Assembly (NCBI GenBank): GCA_023428065.1
Contig: JAEYZI010000079.1
Span: 1-64,000 of the forward strand
Direction: 5' to 3'
Length of the DNA stretch: 64,000 nucleotides
From: Actinomycetes bacterium
GTDB lineage: Bacteria; Actinomycetota; Actinomycetes; Actinomycetales; Microbacteriaceae
The position numbers and the translations under genes are program-made. The stretch's first letter is position 1. The number at the start of each line of letters is the position of its first letter. Below, piece by piece: positions 44,311 through 52,495 of the stretch. A model generated the notes under the pieces. That model saw nothing but the letters and a program-made list of their open reading frames with translations, did not search any database and had not been told where the DNA came from.

Positions 44311-44333
44311 GTCATCTAGTAGTCTAGACCACT
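44311..44333 (-). promoter_or_regulatory. Operator A of the catabolic regulon
   Basis: TAG-N4-CTA core at 44317-44326 (minus: TAGACTACTA followed by GATGAC), about 95 bases upstream of the TPP-enzyme start. The minus strand also reads AGTGGTCTAGACTACT (44333-44318), 15 of 16 matching the DasR/NagR dre consensus AGTGGTCTAGACCACT. Confidence 0.6.
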
Positions 44334-44343
44334 TCCGGGAAAG

Positions 44344-44365
44344 TTCGGGCGTTGTCACGCCCGAA
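44344..44365 (-). terminator. Hairpin ending the transporter/CoA-transferase operon
   Basis: Exact eight-base arms TTCGGGCG (44344-44351) and CGCCCGAA (44358-44365) with a six-base loop, nine bases after the stop of the CoA-transferase subunit on the minus strand. Confidence 0.6.
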
Positions 44366-44373
44366 GATCGAGG

Positions 44374-45171
44374 TCAGACGCGCAGCAGCGCGTTGGTGGG
44401 GTCGATCTCCTCGCGGATGGCGCGGAGAGCGGACTCCGGCACGCCGGGGGACTCGGTCAGCCCCTCGACGATGTCGGGCTCGAACGACATCCGCGAGAGG
44501 ACGTCGTCGAGGGTCACCCCCGGGTAGAGCGACGTGAGCCGCATCCGCCCCGACGGCGTGAAGTCGAACAGGGCCATGTCGGTCACCACGAGCTCGGGGC
44601 CGCCGCCGTCGTAGCCCAGGGACTCGCGGGTGCGCACGCCATCGCCGTAGCCGAAGCTCGTCACGTAGTCGACCTTCTCCACGAAGACGCGCGACGACAG
44701 GTCGGCGACGATGATCGGACGCCGCACGAAAGCCAGATGCTCGGGCTGCGCGAGGCAGCCGACGAGCCGCACCGTGGGCGTCTCCCCCACGCCGATCCGC
44801 GTGATGTTGAGGTTGCCGTAGCGGTCGATCTGCGCCGCGGACTCGAAGCTCACGTCGAACTCCCCGCGCACGAGCATGTCGACCTTGGAGCCGACGTCGG
44901 CCGGCGCGTGCGCGCCCGGCCAACGCGTGATGGCGTCCTGCGTGAGACGCTCCGGCACCTCCGAGAGGTCGGGGCTCAGCAGGTTGCCCCAGTAGATGTC
45001 GAGATCCGGCGCGTGCCGCAGCTGGGCGAGACGCGCCGCGACGAGCGGCACACCCACCGCGAGGGTGAAGGCGCGACCCGAGGTCCCGACTCCGACGAAG
45101 ACGAGTTCGCCGTCGCGCAGCACCTCGCTGATCGCGAAGGCCATGAGCTCGTTGCGCGTCGCCTCAGCCAC
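44374..45171 (-). CDS. CoA-transferase subunit B (GctB/IpdB family)
   Basis: 265 aa. Family I CoA-transferase beta subunit: VFVGVGTSGRAFTLAVGVPLVAARLAQLRHAP, SKVDMLVRGEFDVSFESAAQIDRYGNLNITRIG, and VTSFGYGDGVRTRESLGYDGGGPELVVTD are recognisable. The catalytic SENG glutamate of the acetoacetate/succinyl transferases is not evident, as in the IpdB group that, with IpdA, acts as a CoA hydrolase in steroid ring degradation. Overlaps the A subunit by eight bases, so both are co-translated. Confidence 0.82.
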   Translation of the reverse strand: MAEATRNELMAFAISEVLRDGELVFVGVGTSGRAFTLAVGVPLVAARLAQLRHAPDLDIYWGNLLSPDLSEVPERLTQDAITRWPGAHAPADVGSKVDMLVRGEFDVSFESAAQIDRYGNLNITRIGVGETPTVRLVGCLAQPEHLAFVRRPIIVADLSSRVFVEKVDYVTSFGYGDGVRTRESLGYDGGGPELVVTDMALFDFTPSGRMRLTSLYPGVTLDDVLSRMSFEPDIVEGLTESPGVPESALRAIREEIDPTNALLRV

Positions 45172-46045
45172 GCTTCACCTCCAGGCTCGTGAGCCGCTCT
45201 CGTCCGACCGCGTCGAGGTACGCCTCGTGGTCGGCCACGTCGCGCACCGTCTCGGCCAGGTAGGCGTCGAAGCCCCCTTCGCGCTTGCCCGCCGCGACCC
45301 AGCGCTCGAGCTCGGCCTCGTCCTCGTCGTAGATCGTGTCGCAACTGCCCGGATAGGCGCCGAAGGGCGCCTCGCACACCGCCGCGACCTTCGTGTGCGG
45401 GATGTAGGTGAGGTTCGGGCGGCGCACGACCTCCGAGTGCGGGATGATCCGCTCGACCGACACCACGAGGCGCCGCGAGCCCGCGGCCATGATGAGGTCC
45501 TCGTCGTCGCTGTCGCGATGCGCCGGCCACACGATGTTGCCGAACTCGTCTCCCGCGTACGCGTGCAGGATCGTCGAATCGGCCCGCGCCGCCGCGGTCG
45601 CGTGCAGCTCGACACCCGTGTACGGGCACGTCACGCTGCGCACGTCGTCGCGCTCGCTCATCGAGGTGCCGCGGATGGGCTTCACCGGCAGGAACGGCAG
45701 GCCCATGGCCGCGGCGCGGAACTTCGCCGTCATGACCGACTCCGAGTGGTCGGTCACGGCCACCTCGCCGCGCTCGACCGCCCGGCGGAAGTTCGGCGCA
45801 GCGCCCTGCCACCACATCCCGACGTAGATGCCCTCCCAGGCGCGCACGCAGCCCGCTCCCACGAGGAGGTCGGTCGCGAGGCTCGACGCCCACGTCAGGA
45901 GCGTGAGGTCACGCACCTCCTGCCGGACGAGCTCGCGCGCGAGGGCGAGCGGCTGCCTGCGCAGCAGCGACCCTCCCACGGCGACGGTGTCGCCCGACGA
46001 GACGAGCGACGCCGCCTCCGCGACGGATGTCAGTTTGACGCGCAT
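45164..46045 (-). CDS. CoA-transferase subunit A (GctA/IpdA family)
   Basis: 293 aa. N-terminal DTVAVGGSLLRRQPLALARELVRQ resembles the family's GG...RKPMA loop; GLPFLPVKPIRGTS, DEFGNIVWPA and AGSRRLVVSVERII match IpdA/GctA-like positions. With the B subunit forms a heteromeric CoA transferase or hydrolase. Seven bases downstream of an ABC ATPase gene, so the enzyme and importer are expressed together, suggesting that the imported compound or its product is handled as a CoA thioester. Confidence 0.82.
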   Translation of the reverse strand: MRVKLTSVAEAASLVSSGDTVAVGGSLLRRQPLALARELVRQEVRDLTLLTWASSLATDLLVGAGCVRAWEGIYVGMWWQGAAPNFRRAVERGEVAVTDHSESVMTAKFRAAAMGLPFLPVKPIRGTSMSERDDVRSVTCPYTGVELHATAAARADSTILHAYAGDEFGNIVWPAHRDSDDEDLIMAAGSRRLVVSVERIIPHSEVVRRPNLTYIPHTKVAAVCEAPFGAYPGSCDTIYDEDEAELERWVAAGKREGGFDAYLAETVRDVADHEAYLDAVGRERLTSLEVKRG

Positions 46046-46052
46046 GCCGACC

Positions 46053-46781
46053 TCAGTGCTCGAGCACGCGGCGCAGGAACTGCTGCAGGCGCGGGTTGCT
46101 GGGCGACGTGAAGACCTGCTCCGCGCTTCCCTGCTCGCCGATCACGCCGCCGTCGAAGAACAGCACGCGGTCGGCGGTCTCCCGCGCGAAGCCCATCTCG
46201 TGGGTCACGACGAGCATCGTCATCCCCGCGGCGGCCAGCTCGCGCATGACCTTCGTGACCTCGCCCACGAGCTCCGGGTCGAGGGCGGAGGTAGCCTCGT
46301 CGAAGAGCATGACCTGCGGCTGCAGAGCGAGCGCGCGAGCGATCGCGACGCGCTGCTGCTGTCCACCGGAGAGCTGCTGCGGGTACGAGCCCGCCTTCTC
46401 GGCGAGCCCGACGCTCGTGAGCGCCGACATGGCGCGCTCGGTGGCGTCCGCCTTGCTGAGCTTCTTGACCTTGCGGAGCGCGAGGGTCGCGTTCTCGAGA
46501 GCCGTGAGGTGCGGGAAGAGGTTGAACTGCTGGAACACCATGCCCACGTGCTGGTGCACGAGGTGGGCGCTCTTGGGGTCGTGCACGGGGACCCCGTTCA
46601 CGACGATCTGCCCCGAGTCGATGGTCTCGAGACCGTTGATCGTGCGCAGAAGCGTGCTCTTCCCCGAGCCGCTGGCGCCGATGACGGCGATCACCTCGCC
46701 CTTCTCGACCTCGACGCTCACTCCCTTGAGCACCTCGTTGTCGCCGAAGCGCTTCCGAACGTCTGTGACTTGGACGATCAC
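46053..46781 (-). CDS. Amino-acid-type ABC transporter ATP-binding protein (second system)
   Basis: 242 aa, GlnQ class. Walker A GASGSGKST, signature LSGGQQQRVAIARALALQP, Walker B MLFDEATSALDPE, switch VTHEMGFARE. The GTG start at 46781 overlaps the permease stop (GTGA) and has GAGGAG at good spacing. DEATSALDPE replaces the usual DEPTSALDPE. Confidence 0.92.
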   Translation of the reverse strand: MIVQVTDVRKRFGDNEVLKGVSVEVEKGEVIAVIGASGSGKSTLLRTINGLETIDSGQIVVNGVPVHDPKSAHLVHQHVGMVFQQFNLFPHLTALENATLALRKVKKLSKADATERAMSALTSVGLAEKAGSYPQQLSGGQQQRVAIARALALQPQVMLFDEATSALDPELVGEVTKVMRELAAAGMTMLVVTHEMGFARETADRVLFFDGGVIGEQGSAEQVFTSPSNPRLQQFLRRVLEH

Positions 46782-47452
46782 GCGACTACTCCTCTTTTCC
46801 GGATGATCCGCCTCTCGAGGCCTCCAGCGAGGAGCGAGAGCGGGTAGTTGAAGGCGAAGAACAGGGCGGCGATGACGAGGTAGACCACGAACGAGTTCGC
46901 GCCGCGCTCGATGATCGCCTGCCCCTGGCGGACGATGTCGGAGAATCCGATCACCGACGCCAGGACCGTGTTCTTGATGAGGGTCAGGTACTGGCCGAAC
47001 AGGGGCGGCAGTACCACGAGCGTGGTCTGCGGAAAGACCACGTCCTTGTTGGTGTGGAAGCGCGAGAGCCCGAGGGTCCTCGCCGCCTCGCGCTGGCCCG
47101 GAGGCACCGACGCGAATCCGGCGCGGAACACCTCCGAGATGTACGCCCCCTGGTAGAGGGTGATGGCGATGGCGCTCGCGATGAACACCGAGACCCAGTC
47201 GAGGCGCAGGTACGCCGCACCGAAGTAGACGAACATGAGCTGGATCAGCAGCGGAGTGCCGCGGAACAGCTCGAGGTACACGCGCAGCACGACGTCGAGC
47301 ACCGGGATCCGCGAGTAGCGGGCGAAGCCGACGAGGAATCCGACGACCGTGCTCGTGATGATCGTGACCGCGGAGAGCGCGAGCGTCGCGAGGAGGCCGT
47401 TCCAGAGGAGCTCGCGGCCGGCCCAGATCGCCTCCCATGCGTTGCCGTTCAT
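46778..47452 (-). CDS. Amino-acid-type ABC permease (second of pair)
   Basis: 224 aa, HisM/GlnP family; TM segments in residues ~18-210 and EAA loop EVFRAGFASVPPGQREAARTLGLSRF. Ends into the ATPase start and begins with an ATGA overlap on the previous permease gene, so the two permeases and the ATPase are tightly coupled. With its partner forms a heterodimeric channel. Confidence 0.92.
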   Translation of the reverse strand: MNGNAWEAIWAGRELLWNGLLATLALSAVTIITSTVVGFLVGFARYSRIPVLDVVLRVYLELFRGTPLLIQLMFVYFGAAYLRLDWVSVFIASAIAITLYQGAYISEVFRAGFASVPPGQREAARTLGLSRFHTNKDVVFPQTTLVVLPPLFGQYLTLIKNTVLASVIGFSDIVRQGQAIIERGANSFVVYLVIAALFFAFNYPLSLLAGGLERRIIRKRGVVA

Positions 47453-48204
47453 CGGCTATCCCCCTTCGACTGAGCGCGAGGCGACTTCGCCCCGGCGCTG
47501 AGGCCCGTCTGGTCGACGAGCCGGCTGCCGCGCAACCGGAACCGGAACCGCACGGGTGCGGCGATCGCGGGCTTGAATGCGTACCGGGCGAACACGGAGG
47601 CCGCCAGCGACACGAGGTTGGTGAGCACCAGGTAGAAAAGCATCGCGAACGCGAAGACCGCGAGCGTCTCGTAGGTGGCGGCGTTCACACGGCGTGCCGC
47701 GCCGGTGAGCTCGTTGACCGCGATGGCCGACAGCAGCGAGCTCGCGAGGATGAGGTCGATGAACCGGTTGACGATCGGCGGGAAGACCGTGCGGATCGCC
47801 TGCGGCAGCACGACGTTGAAGAAGGTCTGCGCGGGTGCGAGCCCGAGCGTGCGGGCAGCCTCGAGCTGGGACCGCGGCACGGAGCCGAGGCCAGCGCGGA
47901 TGATCTCCGCCAGGTAGGCACCCGCGTTGACGCCGAGGGCGATGATGCCGGCGACGATCGCGGGCAGTCGGATGCCGATCGACGCGAGGCCGAAGTAGAA
48001 GATGAAGATCTGGACCAGGACGGGGGTGTTCCAGAGCACCTCGACGTAGATCGAGCCGATAGTGCGCAGGATGAGCAGTCGCGATCGTCGCGCGAGGGCG
48101 ACGAGAACGCCGAGCACCAGCCCGAGGGCGAAGGCGACCGTGGACGTCCACAGGGTCACCCATGCCCCGCTGATGAACAGCTCGATGTAGTTAAGGAAGT
48201 TCAT
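47449..48204 (-). CDS. Amino-acid-type ABC permease (first of pair)
   Basis: 251 aa. HisQ/HisM family with EAA loop EIIRAGLGSVPRSQLEAARTLGLAPAQ. I start it at ATG 48204 (MNFLNYIEL); longer upstream frame overlaps the intercistronic hairpin. The C-terminus has an unusual basic tail (residues ~225-251, LSAGAKSPRAQSKGDSR). Follows the binding-protein gene after 86 bases. Confidence 0.9.
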   Translation of the reverse strand: MNFLNYIELFISGAWVTLWTSTVAFALGLVLGVLVALARRSRLLILRTIGSIYVEVLWNTPVLVQIFIFYFGLASIGIRLPAIVAGIIALGVNAGAYLAEIIRAGLGSVPRSQLEAARTLGLAPAQTFFNVVLPQAIRTVFPPIVNRFIDLILASSLLSAIAVNELTGAARRVNAATYETLAVFAFAMLFYLVLTNLVSLAASVFARYAFKPAIAAPVRFRFRLRGSRLVDQTGLSAGAKSPRAQSKGDSR

Positions 48205-48238
48205 GGTTGGGACCGATCTGAGGCGACGGGGCTCCGGG

Positions 48239-48276
48239 GCGCGGGTGGCGGATCCGGACGGATCCACCACCCGCGC
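48239..48276 (-). terminator. Intercistronic hairpin after the second binding-protein gene
   Basis: Arms GCGCGGGTGG (48239-48248) and CCACCCGCGC (48267-48276), with a GGATCCG/GGATCC inner pair. Between the binding protein and first permease; likely stabilises the binding-protein message, as the hairpin at 27027 does for the sugar importer. Confidence 0.6.
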
Positions 48277-48290
48277 TCAGGTTGGGACGG

Positions 48291-49163
48291 TCAGTCCTCC
48301 AGGCCGGAGAACGCCTCGGCCGGGGGCTTCGTGCCGAACCACTTCTCGTAGAGCGCCTTGCCGCGCTCGTTCGCGTGGAACTCGGCCATGAACTCGTTGA
48401 TCGCCTCGAGGAGCGTCGAGTTGCCCTTCTGGACCGCGAGGGCGTAGGTCGAGAGCTCGTCACCGTCGACGAGGCCCGGCAGCATGCGCATGGTGTCGTC
48501 CTCGCTCACCTTGTAGGAGAGCTGGAACACGCCGTCGATGATCGCGTCGGCCTGGCCCTGCTGCACCGCGAGGAGGGTCGCCACCTGCGTGTCGTAGTAC
48601 TGCTTGGTCGCGTTCGGGAACGCCGCGTCGGCGAGAGCCTCGCCGCGCGTGCCCTTCTGGACGGCGATGGTCGCGTTGGCGAGCTCCTCGATCGACTCGA
48701 TCGACGATCCCGCGGGAACCGCGACACCCTGGAAGGCGTTGATCTCGCCGACCTCGGCGAAGTCGACCTGCTCCTGGCGCTCCGGCGTGACCGTGAGGGT
48801 GAAGGAGATGACGTCGGCCTGGCCGCTCTGGAGGGTGGGGATACGGGCGTCGGCCGAGACCTCGAAGAGGTTCGCCTCGACCCCGAGGTACTCGGCGAGC
48901 TCGAGGGCGACGTCGATGTCGAAGCCCTCGGGGTTGCCCGAGTTGTCCTTCATGCCGAAGGGCGGCGTGGTGAGGCCGACGCCGATGTTGATGACGCCGC
49001 GCTTCTGGATGTCGGCGAGGGTGCTGCCCTTCGCGTCCGTGTCGTCGCCGCCGGCCGACGGCGCGTCGCTACCGGCGCAGGCCGTGAGCAACGCGACGAT
49101 CGCGCCGCCCGCGAGGAGGGCGGCCAGCCGACGCTTCGGCGATCGGGTGGAATGGTTCCTCAT
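48291..49163 (-). CDS. Amino-acid-type ABC substrate-binding lipoprotein (second system)
   Basis: 290 aa, SBP_bac_3 family. Basic N-terminus RNHSTRSPKRR, signal peptide with lipobox LLTAC. Sequence runs GVINIGVGLTTPPFGMKDNSGNPEGFDIDVALELAEYLGV, TVTPERQEQVDFAEVGEI, and ends MAEFHANERGKALYEKWFG, all typical. AAGGAGAG site. First gene of a six-gene unit with two permeases, ATPase and the CoA-transferase pair, controlled by a clear promoter with operator B just downstream of -10. Its ligand is unknown, possibly a sugar-acid or amino-sugar-acid in view of the context. Confidence 0.9.
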   Translation of the reverse strand: MRNHSTRSPKRRLAALLAGGAIVALLTACAGSDAPSAGGDDTDAKGSTLADIQKRGVINIGVGLTTPPFGMKDNSGNPEGFDIDVALELAEYLGVEANLFEVSADARIPTLQSGQADVISFTLTVTPERQEQVDFAEVGEINAFQGVAVPAGSSIESIEELANATIAVQKGTRGEALADAAFPNATKQYYDTQVATLLAVQQGQADAIIDGVFQLSYKVSEDDTMRMLPGLVDGDELSTYALAVQKGNSTLLEAINEFMAEFHANERGKALYEKWFGTKPPAEAFSGLED

Positions 49164-49235
49164 GATGGCTCTCCTTTGAGCAGGCCGAGCGGAGATGCTC
49201 GGGGTGGTGGGGACGGGATGTCGTCGCCGAGAAAG

Positions 49236-49290
49236 TCATATAGACGACTAGGCGACGCTCTGAGATTACGCGATTGATCCGCCGTGTCAA
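49236..49290 (-). promoter_or_regulatory. Promoter with operator B for the importer/CoA-transferase operon
   Basis: On the minus strand TTGACA (49290-49285), 16 bases, TAATCT (49268-49263) make the best sigma-70-type promoter in the window. The operator core TAGTCGTCTA with TATGAC (49250-49235) begins about six bases after the expected start point, a position where a bound repressor blocks RNA polymerase. Confidence 0.75.
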
Positions 49291-49323
49291 GTCGAACCTC
49301 CAGTAGACCATCGCCGGAGGGTG

Positions 49324-50184
49324 TCACCGCACCAGCGGGACCGCCGGAAGCGTCGTCGTGCGCACCCGATGCAGCCCCGTGGCGGAGGTCACGTAGAGGT
49401 CGTGTCCGTCGCCCCCGAACGCGACGTTCGTGACGACGTCGGGGATCTCGATGCGCAGGAGCTCATCGCCCGTGGGGGCGAGCACGACGAGCGCATCGTG
49501 GCTCGACGTCCAGATCCGCCCCTCGACGTCGACGCGGAAGCCGTCCGCGTGACCCGGGTCGACGAGGTCCCGGCCCCCCGAGCACGCGCCGTCGACGACG
49601 TCGTAGACGCGGATGACATCCGGGATCCCCGGGTCGCGATCCGAGCCCGTGTCGGCGACGTAGAGCAGCGACTCGTCGGGTGAGAACGCGAGGCCGTTGG
49701 GATGCACGATGTCGGTGATCACGGCGCGGAGCTCGCCGCTCGCCTCGTCGTAGCGGAACACGAAGCACCCCTCGTAGTCCTTGACCCCGTCGTTGCCGCG
49801 ACCGAGGCCGTAGGGAGGGTCCGTGAACCAGATGGCGCCGTCGGAGGAGACGACGACGTCGTTGGGCGAGTTGAAGCGGCGCCCCTCGAAGCGGTCGACG
49901 ATCGGCGTGACGACCCCGTCGACGTCGCGTTCGATGCGACGCTCCTGATTGGAGCACTGCACGACCGCGCCGCCGAGGTCGACCGCGCGCCCGTTGACGA
50001 AGCCCGCCGCCGGGTTGTGGACCGTGACCTCGCCGCTCGCCGGGTCGTACTCGAGGATGCGGTTGCGGGGGATGTCGCTGAAGCGGAGGACGCCGCGGTC
50101 CGCGAGCCAGGCCGGCCCCTCGGCCCACCCGGCCTCCTGCCAGAGGGTCTCGAGTCGGGCCCCGGGTGCGATGAGTTCGATCAT
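49324..50184 (-). CDS. SMP-30/gluconolactonase family lactone hydrolase
   Basis: 286 aa six-blade beta-propeller. WAEGPAWLADRGVLRFSDIPRNRIL, NSPNDVVVSSDGAIWFTDPPYGL, HPNGLAFSPDESLLYVADTG and GHADGFRVDVEGRIWTSS carry the Glu, Asn, Asp metal ligands of the family. Opens sugar lactones to aldonates, as after a sugar-oxidising enzyme such as the GMC oxidoreductase or epimerase-like gene nearby. Divergent from the PrpD-like gene across operator C. Single gene unit. Confidence 0.88.
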   Translation of the reverse strand: MIELIAPGARLETLWQEAGWAEGPAWLADRGVLRFSDIPRNRILEYDPASGEVTVHNPAAGFVNGRAVDLGGAVVQCSNQERRIERDVDGVVTPIVDRFEGRRFNSPNDVVVSSDGAIWFTDPPYGLGRGNDGVKDYEGCFVFRYDEASGELRAVITDIVHPNGLAFSPDESLLYVADTGSDRDPGIPDVIRVYDVVDGACSGGRDLVDPGHADGFRVDVEGRIWTSSHDALVVLAPTGDELLRIEIPDVVTNVAFGGDGHDLYVTSATGLHRVRTTTLPAVPLVR

Positions 50185-50202
50185 GGCGCCAGGCTACCGG
50201 CC

Positions 50203-50222
50203 ACATGTATAGACTACTAGTC
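50203..50222. promoter_or_regulatory. Operator C of the catabolic regulon
   Basis: TAGACTACTA at 50210-50219 in the 114-base gap between the divergent SMP-30 and PrpD-like genes, flanked by ATGTA and GTCC. On the minus strand TATACA (50211-50206) could double as a -10. One of six sites sharing TAG-N4-CTA. Confidence 0.6.
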
Positions 50223-50298
50223 CAATATTCGCCCGGCGAGGTTGCCGCGTCCGCTCCGCGGTGCTGACGGCCTCCGCAGGTCCCCGAGGAGCACGCAC

Positions 50299-51666
50299 AT
50301 GGCCGACATCATCAGCCCGACGACCGCCCGTCTCACCGACTACGTGGCATCGGCGCTCGGCACCGAGCTTCCGGACGACGTGCGGGAACGCACGCGCCTG
50401 CACCTGCTCGACACGCTCGCCGCGATCGTCTCGGGCGCGATCCTGCCCGCCGGCATCGCCGGTCGACGCTACGCCGAGACCGTGTCGGGCACCCCCTCCG
50501 CCTCCCTTCTGGGCTCGAGCGCGGTGTCGGACCCCGTCGGCGCGGCGATCGCCAACGGCATGGCCGCCCACGCCGACGAGTCGGACGACTCGCAGGAGTC
50601 GGGACAGATCCACCCCGGCTGCGGCATCCTGCCCGCCCTCCTCGTGGCCTCCGAGCTCACGCCGTCGACGGGGACCGACCTCGAACGAGCCGTCGCGCTC
50701 GGCTACGACCTCGGGTCGCGCTTCGGCGAGCTGCTCCAGGACGTCATGGACACCTTCCGCTCCTCCCCCGCGACCCACGCCTGGGGCCCCCTCTTCGGCG
50801 GCGGCTTCGCCGCGGGCGCCCTCAGCCGCTTCGACACGGACCAGCTCGTCACGCTCTTCTCGTACCTCACCCAGGAGGCCTCGGGGATCACGACGTGGCC
50901 GCTCGACAACCAGCACGTGCTCAAGAGCTACGTGTTCGGGGGGATGCCGTCCGGCGCCGCGGTGCGCGCCCTGCGCTTCGTGCAGCTCGGCTTCTCGGGC
51001 TCGGGCGACGTGCTCGTGCCCGAGCGCCGCAACCTCCTCGATGCGCTCGGCATCGCCCCGGAACGCGCCGGGCACCTCGTCGACCGGCTCGGCGAGCGCT
51101 GGATCATGCGCGAGAGCGACATCAAGAGCCACACGGTGGGCTTCCCCGTGATCGCCCCCGTCGGCGTCGTCGAGCGTCTCGTCGCCGAGCACGAGCTCCG
51201 CGCCGACGAGGTCCAGCAGATCCGCGTGCACTACCACGAGGACTGGTACACGATCACGGCGAAGAGCCCGATGCCCGACGTGAACCTCCCCTACTGCCTC
51301 GCCGCGACGATCGTCGACGGCCGCCTCTCGTTCGCGGCCTCGCACGACACGGCCCGCATGTCCGACCCCGCGATCACCGCCCTCACCGACCGCGTGCGCC
51401 TGCTGCCGCCCACCGACGGGCTCGACCGCTTCGACGTGCGGGTCGAGATCGACACGACGCGCGGGACGCTCGCCGCCGAGCAGAACGGCCCCATCCTCGG
51501 GCGGGCGGGCAACCCCATGAACCGCGAGCAGGTCGAGACCAAGGCCCGCGAGCTCCTCGAGCCCGTGCTCGGACACCGCACGGAGGCGCTCGTCGCCGCC
51601 ACGCGCGACCTCGAGGCCGTGCGCGACGTGCGCGACCTCATCGCGCTCGCACGTCCGGAGAACTGA
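50299..51666 (+). CDS. MmgE/PrpD family protein (second copy, catabolic cluster)
   Basis: 455 aa. MmgE/PrpD fold: RLHLLDTLAAIVSGAILPAG, NGMAAHADESDDSQESGQIHPGCGILPALL, AWGPLFGGGFAAGALS and SHTVGFPVIAPVGVVERLV. Family members dehydrate tricarboxylic acids or isomerise related compounds. It shares the HADESDD-type catalytic loop of the wider family, but the methylcitrate enzyme of this strain is encoded at 31303-32817. GAGGAG before ATG 50299. The next gene, a TIM-barrel isomerase, follows by 28 bases. A dehydration or isomerisation in the local pathway is likely. Confidence 0.82.
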   Translation: MADIISPTTARLTDYVASALGTELPDDVRERTRLHLLDTLAAIVSGAILPAGIAGRRYAETVSGTPSASLLGSSAVSDPVGAAIANGMAAHADESDDSQESGQIHPGCGILPALLVASELTPSTGTDLERAVALGYDLGSRFGELLQDVMDTFRSSPATHAWGPLFGGGFAAGALSRFDTDQLVTLFSYLTQEASGITTWPLDNQHVLKSYVFGGMPSGAAVRALRFVQLGFSGSGDVLVPERRNLLDALGIAPERAGHLVDRLGERWIMRESDIKSHTVGFPVIAPVGVVERLVAEHELRADEVQQIRVHYHEDWYTITAKSPMPDVNLPYCLAATIVDGRLSFAASHDTARMSDPAITALTDRVRLLPPTDGLDRFDVRVEIDTTRGTLAAEQNGPILGRAGNPMNREQVETKARELLEPVLGHRTEALVAATRDLEAVRDVRDLIALARPEN

Positions 51667-51694
51667 CCCCGGTCGAACCCAGGAGGAGCCCCGC

Positions 51695-52471
51695 ATGCCT
51701 TTCACGCTGTCCGCCAACGTCGACGTCCTCTTCACGGAGGCCGGCGACGTGCCCGCACGCATCGCCGCCGCCGCCGACGCCGGGTTCGAGGCCGTCGAGT
51801 TCTGGACCTCGTCCGACCGCGATGTCGACGCCATCCGACGGGTGGCGACCGACCGCGGCGTTCAGGTCACCTCGATGCTCGCCGAGCCCCGCACCAACAT
51901 CACCTTCCCCGACGTCGACCTCGAGGCCTACTACGACGGCGTCGCGGCGACCGTCGACCGCGCGCGTCAGCTCTCCTGCCCGCGGATCGTCGTGAGCGGC
52001 GGCACGGGCTACATGCGCACGAAGCGTCCCGCGCAGCTCCAGCAGGTCGTCGACGTGTACTCCGAGATCGTCGCGCGCACCGAGGGATCCGGCGTCGAGT
52101 TCATGCTGGAGGCGTTCAACGTGCGCGTCGACCACCCGGGCGCGCTGCTCGACCGTACGCGGGATGCCGTTCAGGTGGTGCGCGCGGTCGACTCCGAGCG
52201 CTTCGGCATCATCTACGACCTGTACCACTCGATCACCGAGGACGAGGACCCCGCGAGCATCTTCGCCGAGGCGGGCGACGTCATCCGCTATCTGCAGATC
52301 GCGGATGTGCCGGGCCGCGGCGAGCCGGGCTCCGGTTCGATCGACTGGCCGGCCCTCTTCGGCACGATCGCCGCGACCGGCTACGACGGGTACATCGGGC
52401 TCGAGTTCTACCCGACGAAAGCGACCGCCGAGGCGATCGCCTACATCCAGCAGGTCAACGCCGCGAGCTGA
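51695..52471 (+). CDS. TIM-barrel isomerase, hydroxypyruvate-isomerase-like
   Basis: 258 aa, AP-endonuclease-2/sugar isomerase fold. SANVDVLFTEAGDVPARIAAAADAGFEAVEFW at the N-terminus, MLEAFNVRVDHPGALL (the metal-ligand Glu), IIYDLYHSI (Asp, His) and LQIADVPGRGEPGSGSIDW (the Hyi hallmark DVPGR.EPG.G) and the final GLEFYPTKATAEA (Glu). Hyi converts hydroxypyruvate to tartronate semialdehyde; relatives isomerise ketoses. AGGAGG site. Second gene of its unit after the PrpD-like gene. Confidence 0.83.
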   Translation: MPFTLSANVDVLFTEAGDVPARIAAAADAGFEAVEFWTSSDRDVDAIRRVATDRGVQVTSMLAEPRTNITFPDVDLEAYYDGVAATVDRARQLSCPRIVVSGGTGYMRTKRPAQLQQVVDVYSEIVARTEGSGVEFMLEAFNVRVDHPGALLDRTRDAVQVVRAVDSERFGIIYDLYHSITEDEDPASIFAEAGDVIRYLQIADVPGRGEPGSGSIDWPALFGTIAATGYDGYIGLEFYPTKATAEAIAYIQQVNAAS

Positions 52472-52495
52472 GCGCGCGACGCCTCGCGGGCGGAC

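Noticed and set aside
50299..51666. Paralogous duplication of prpD at 31303-32817
   Set aside because: The two proteins share only family-level motifs and differ in length (455 and 504 aa), so recent duplication is unlikely.
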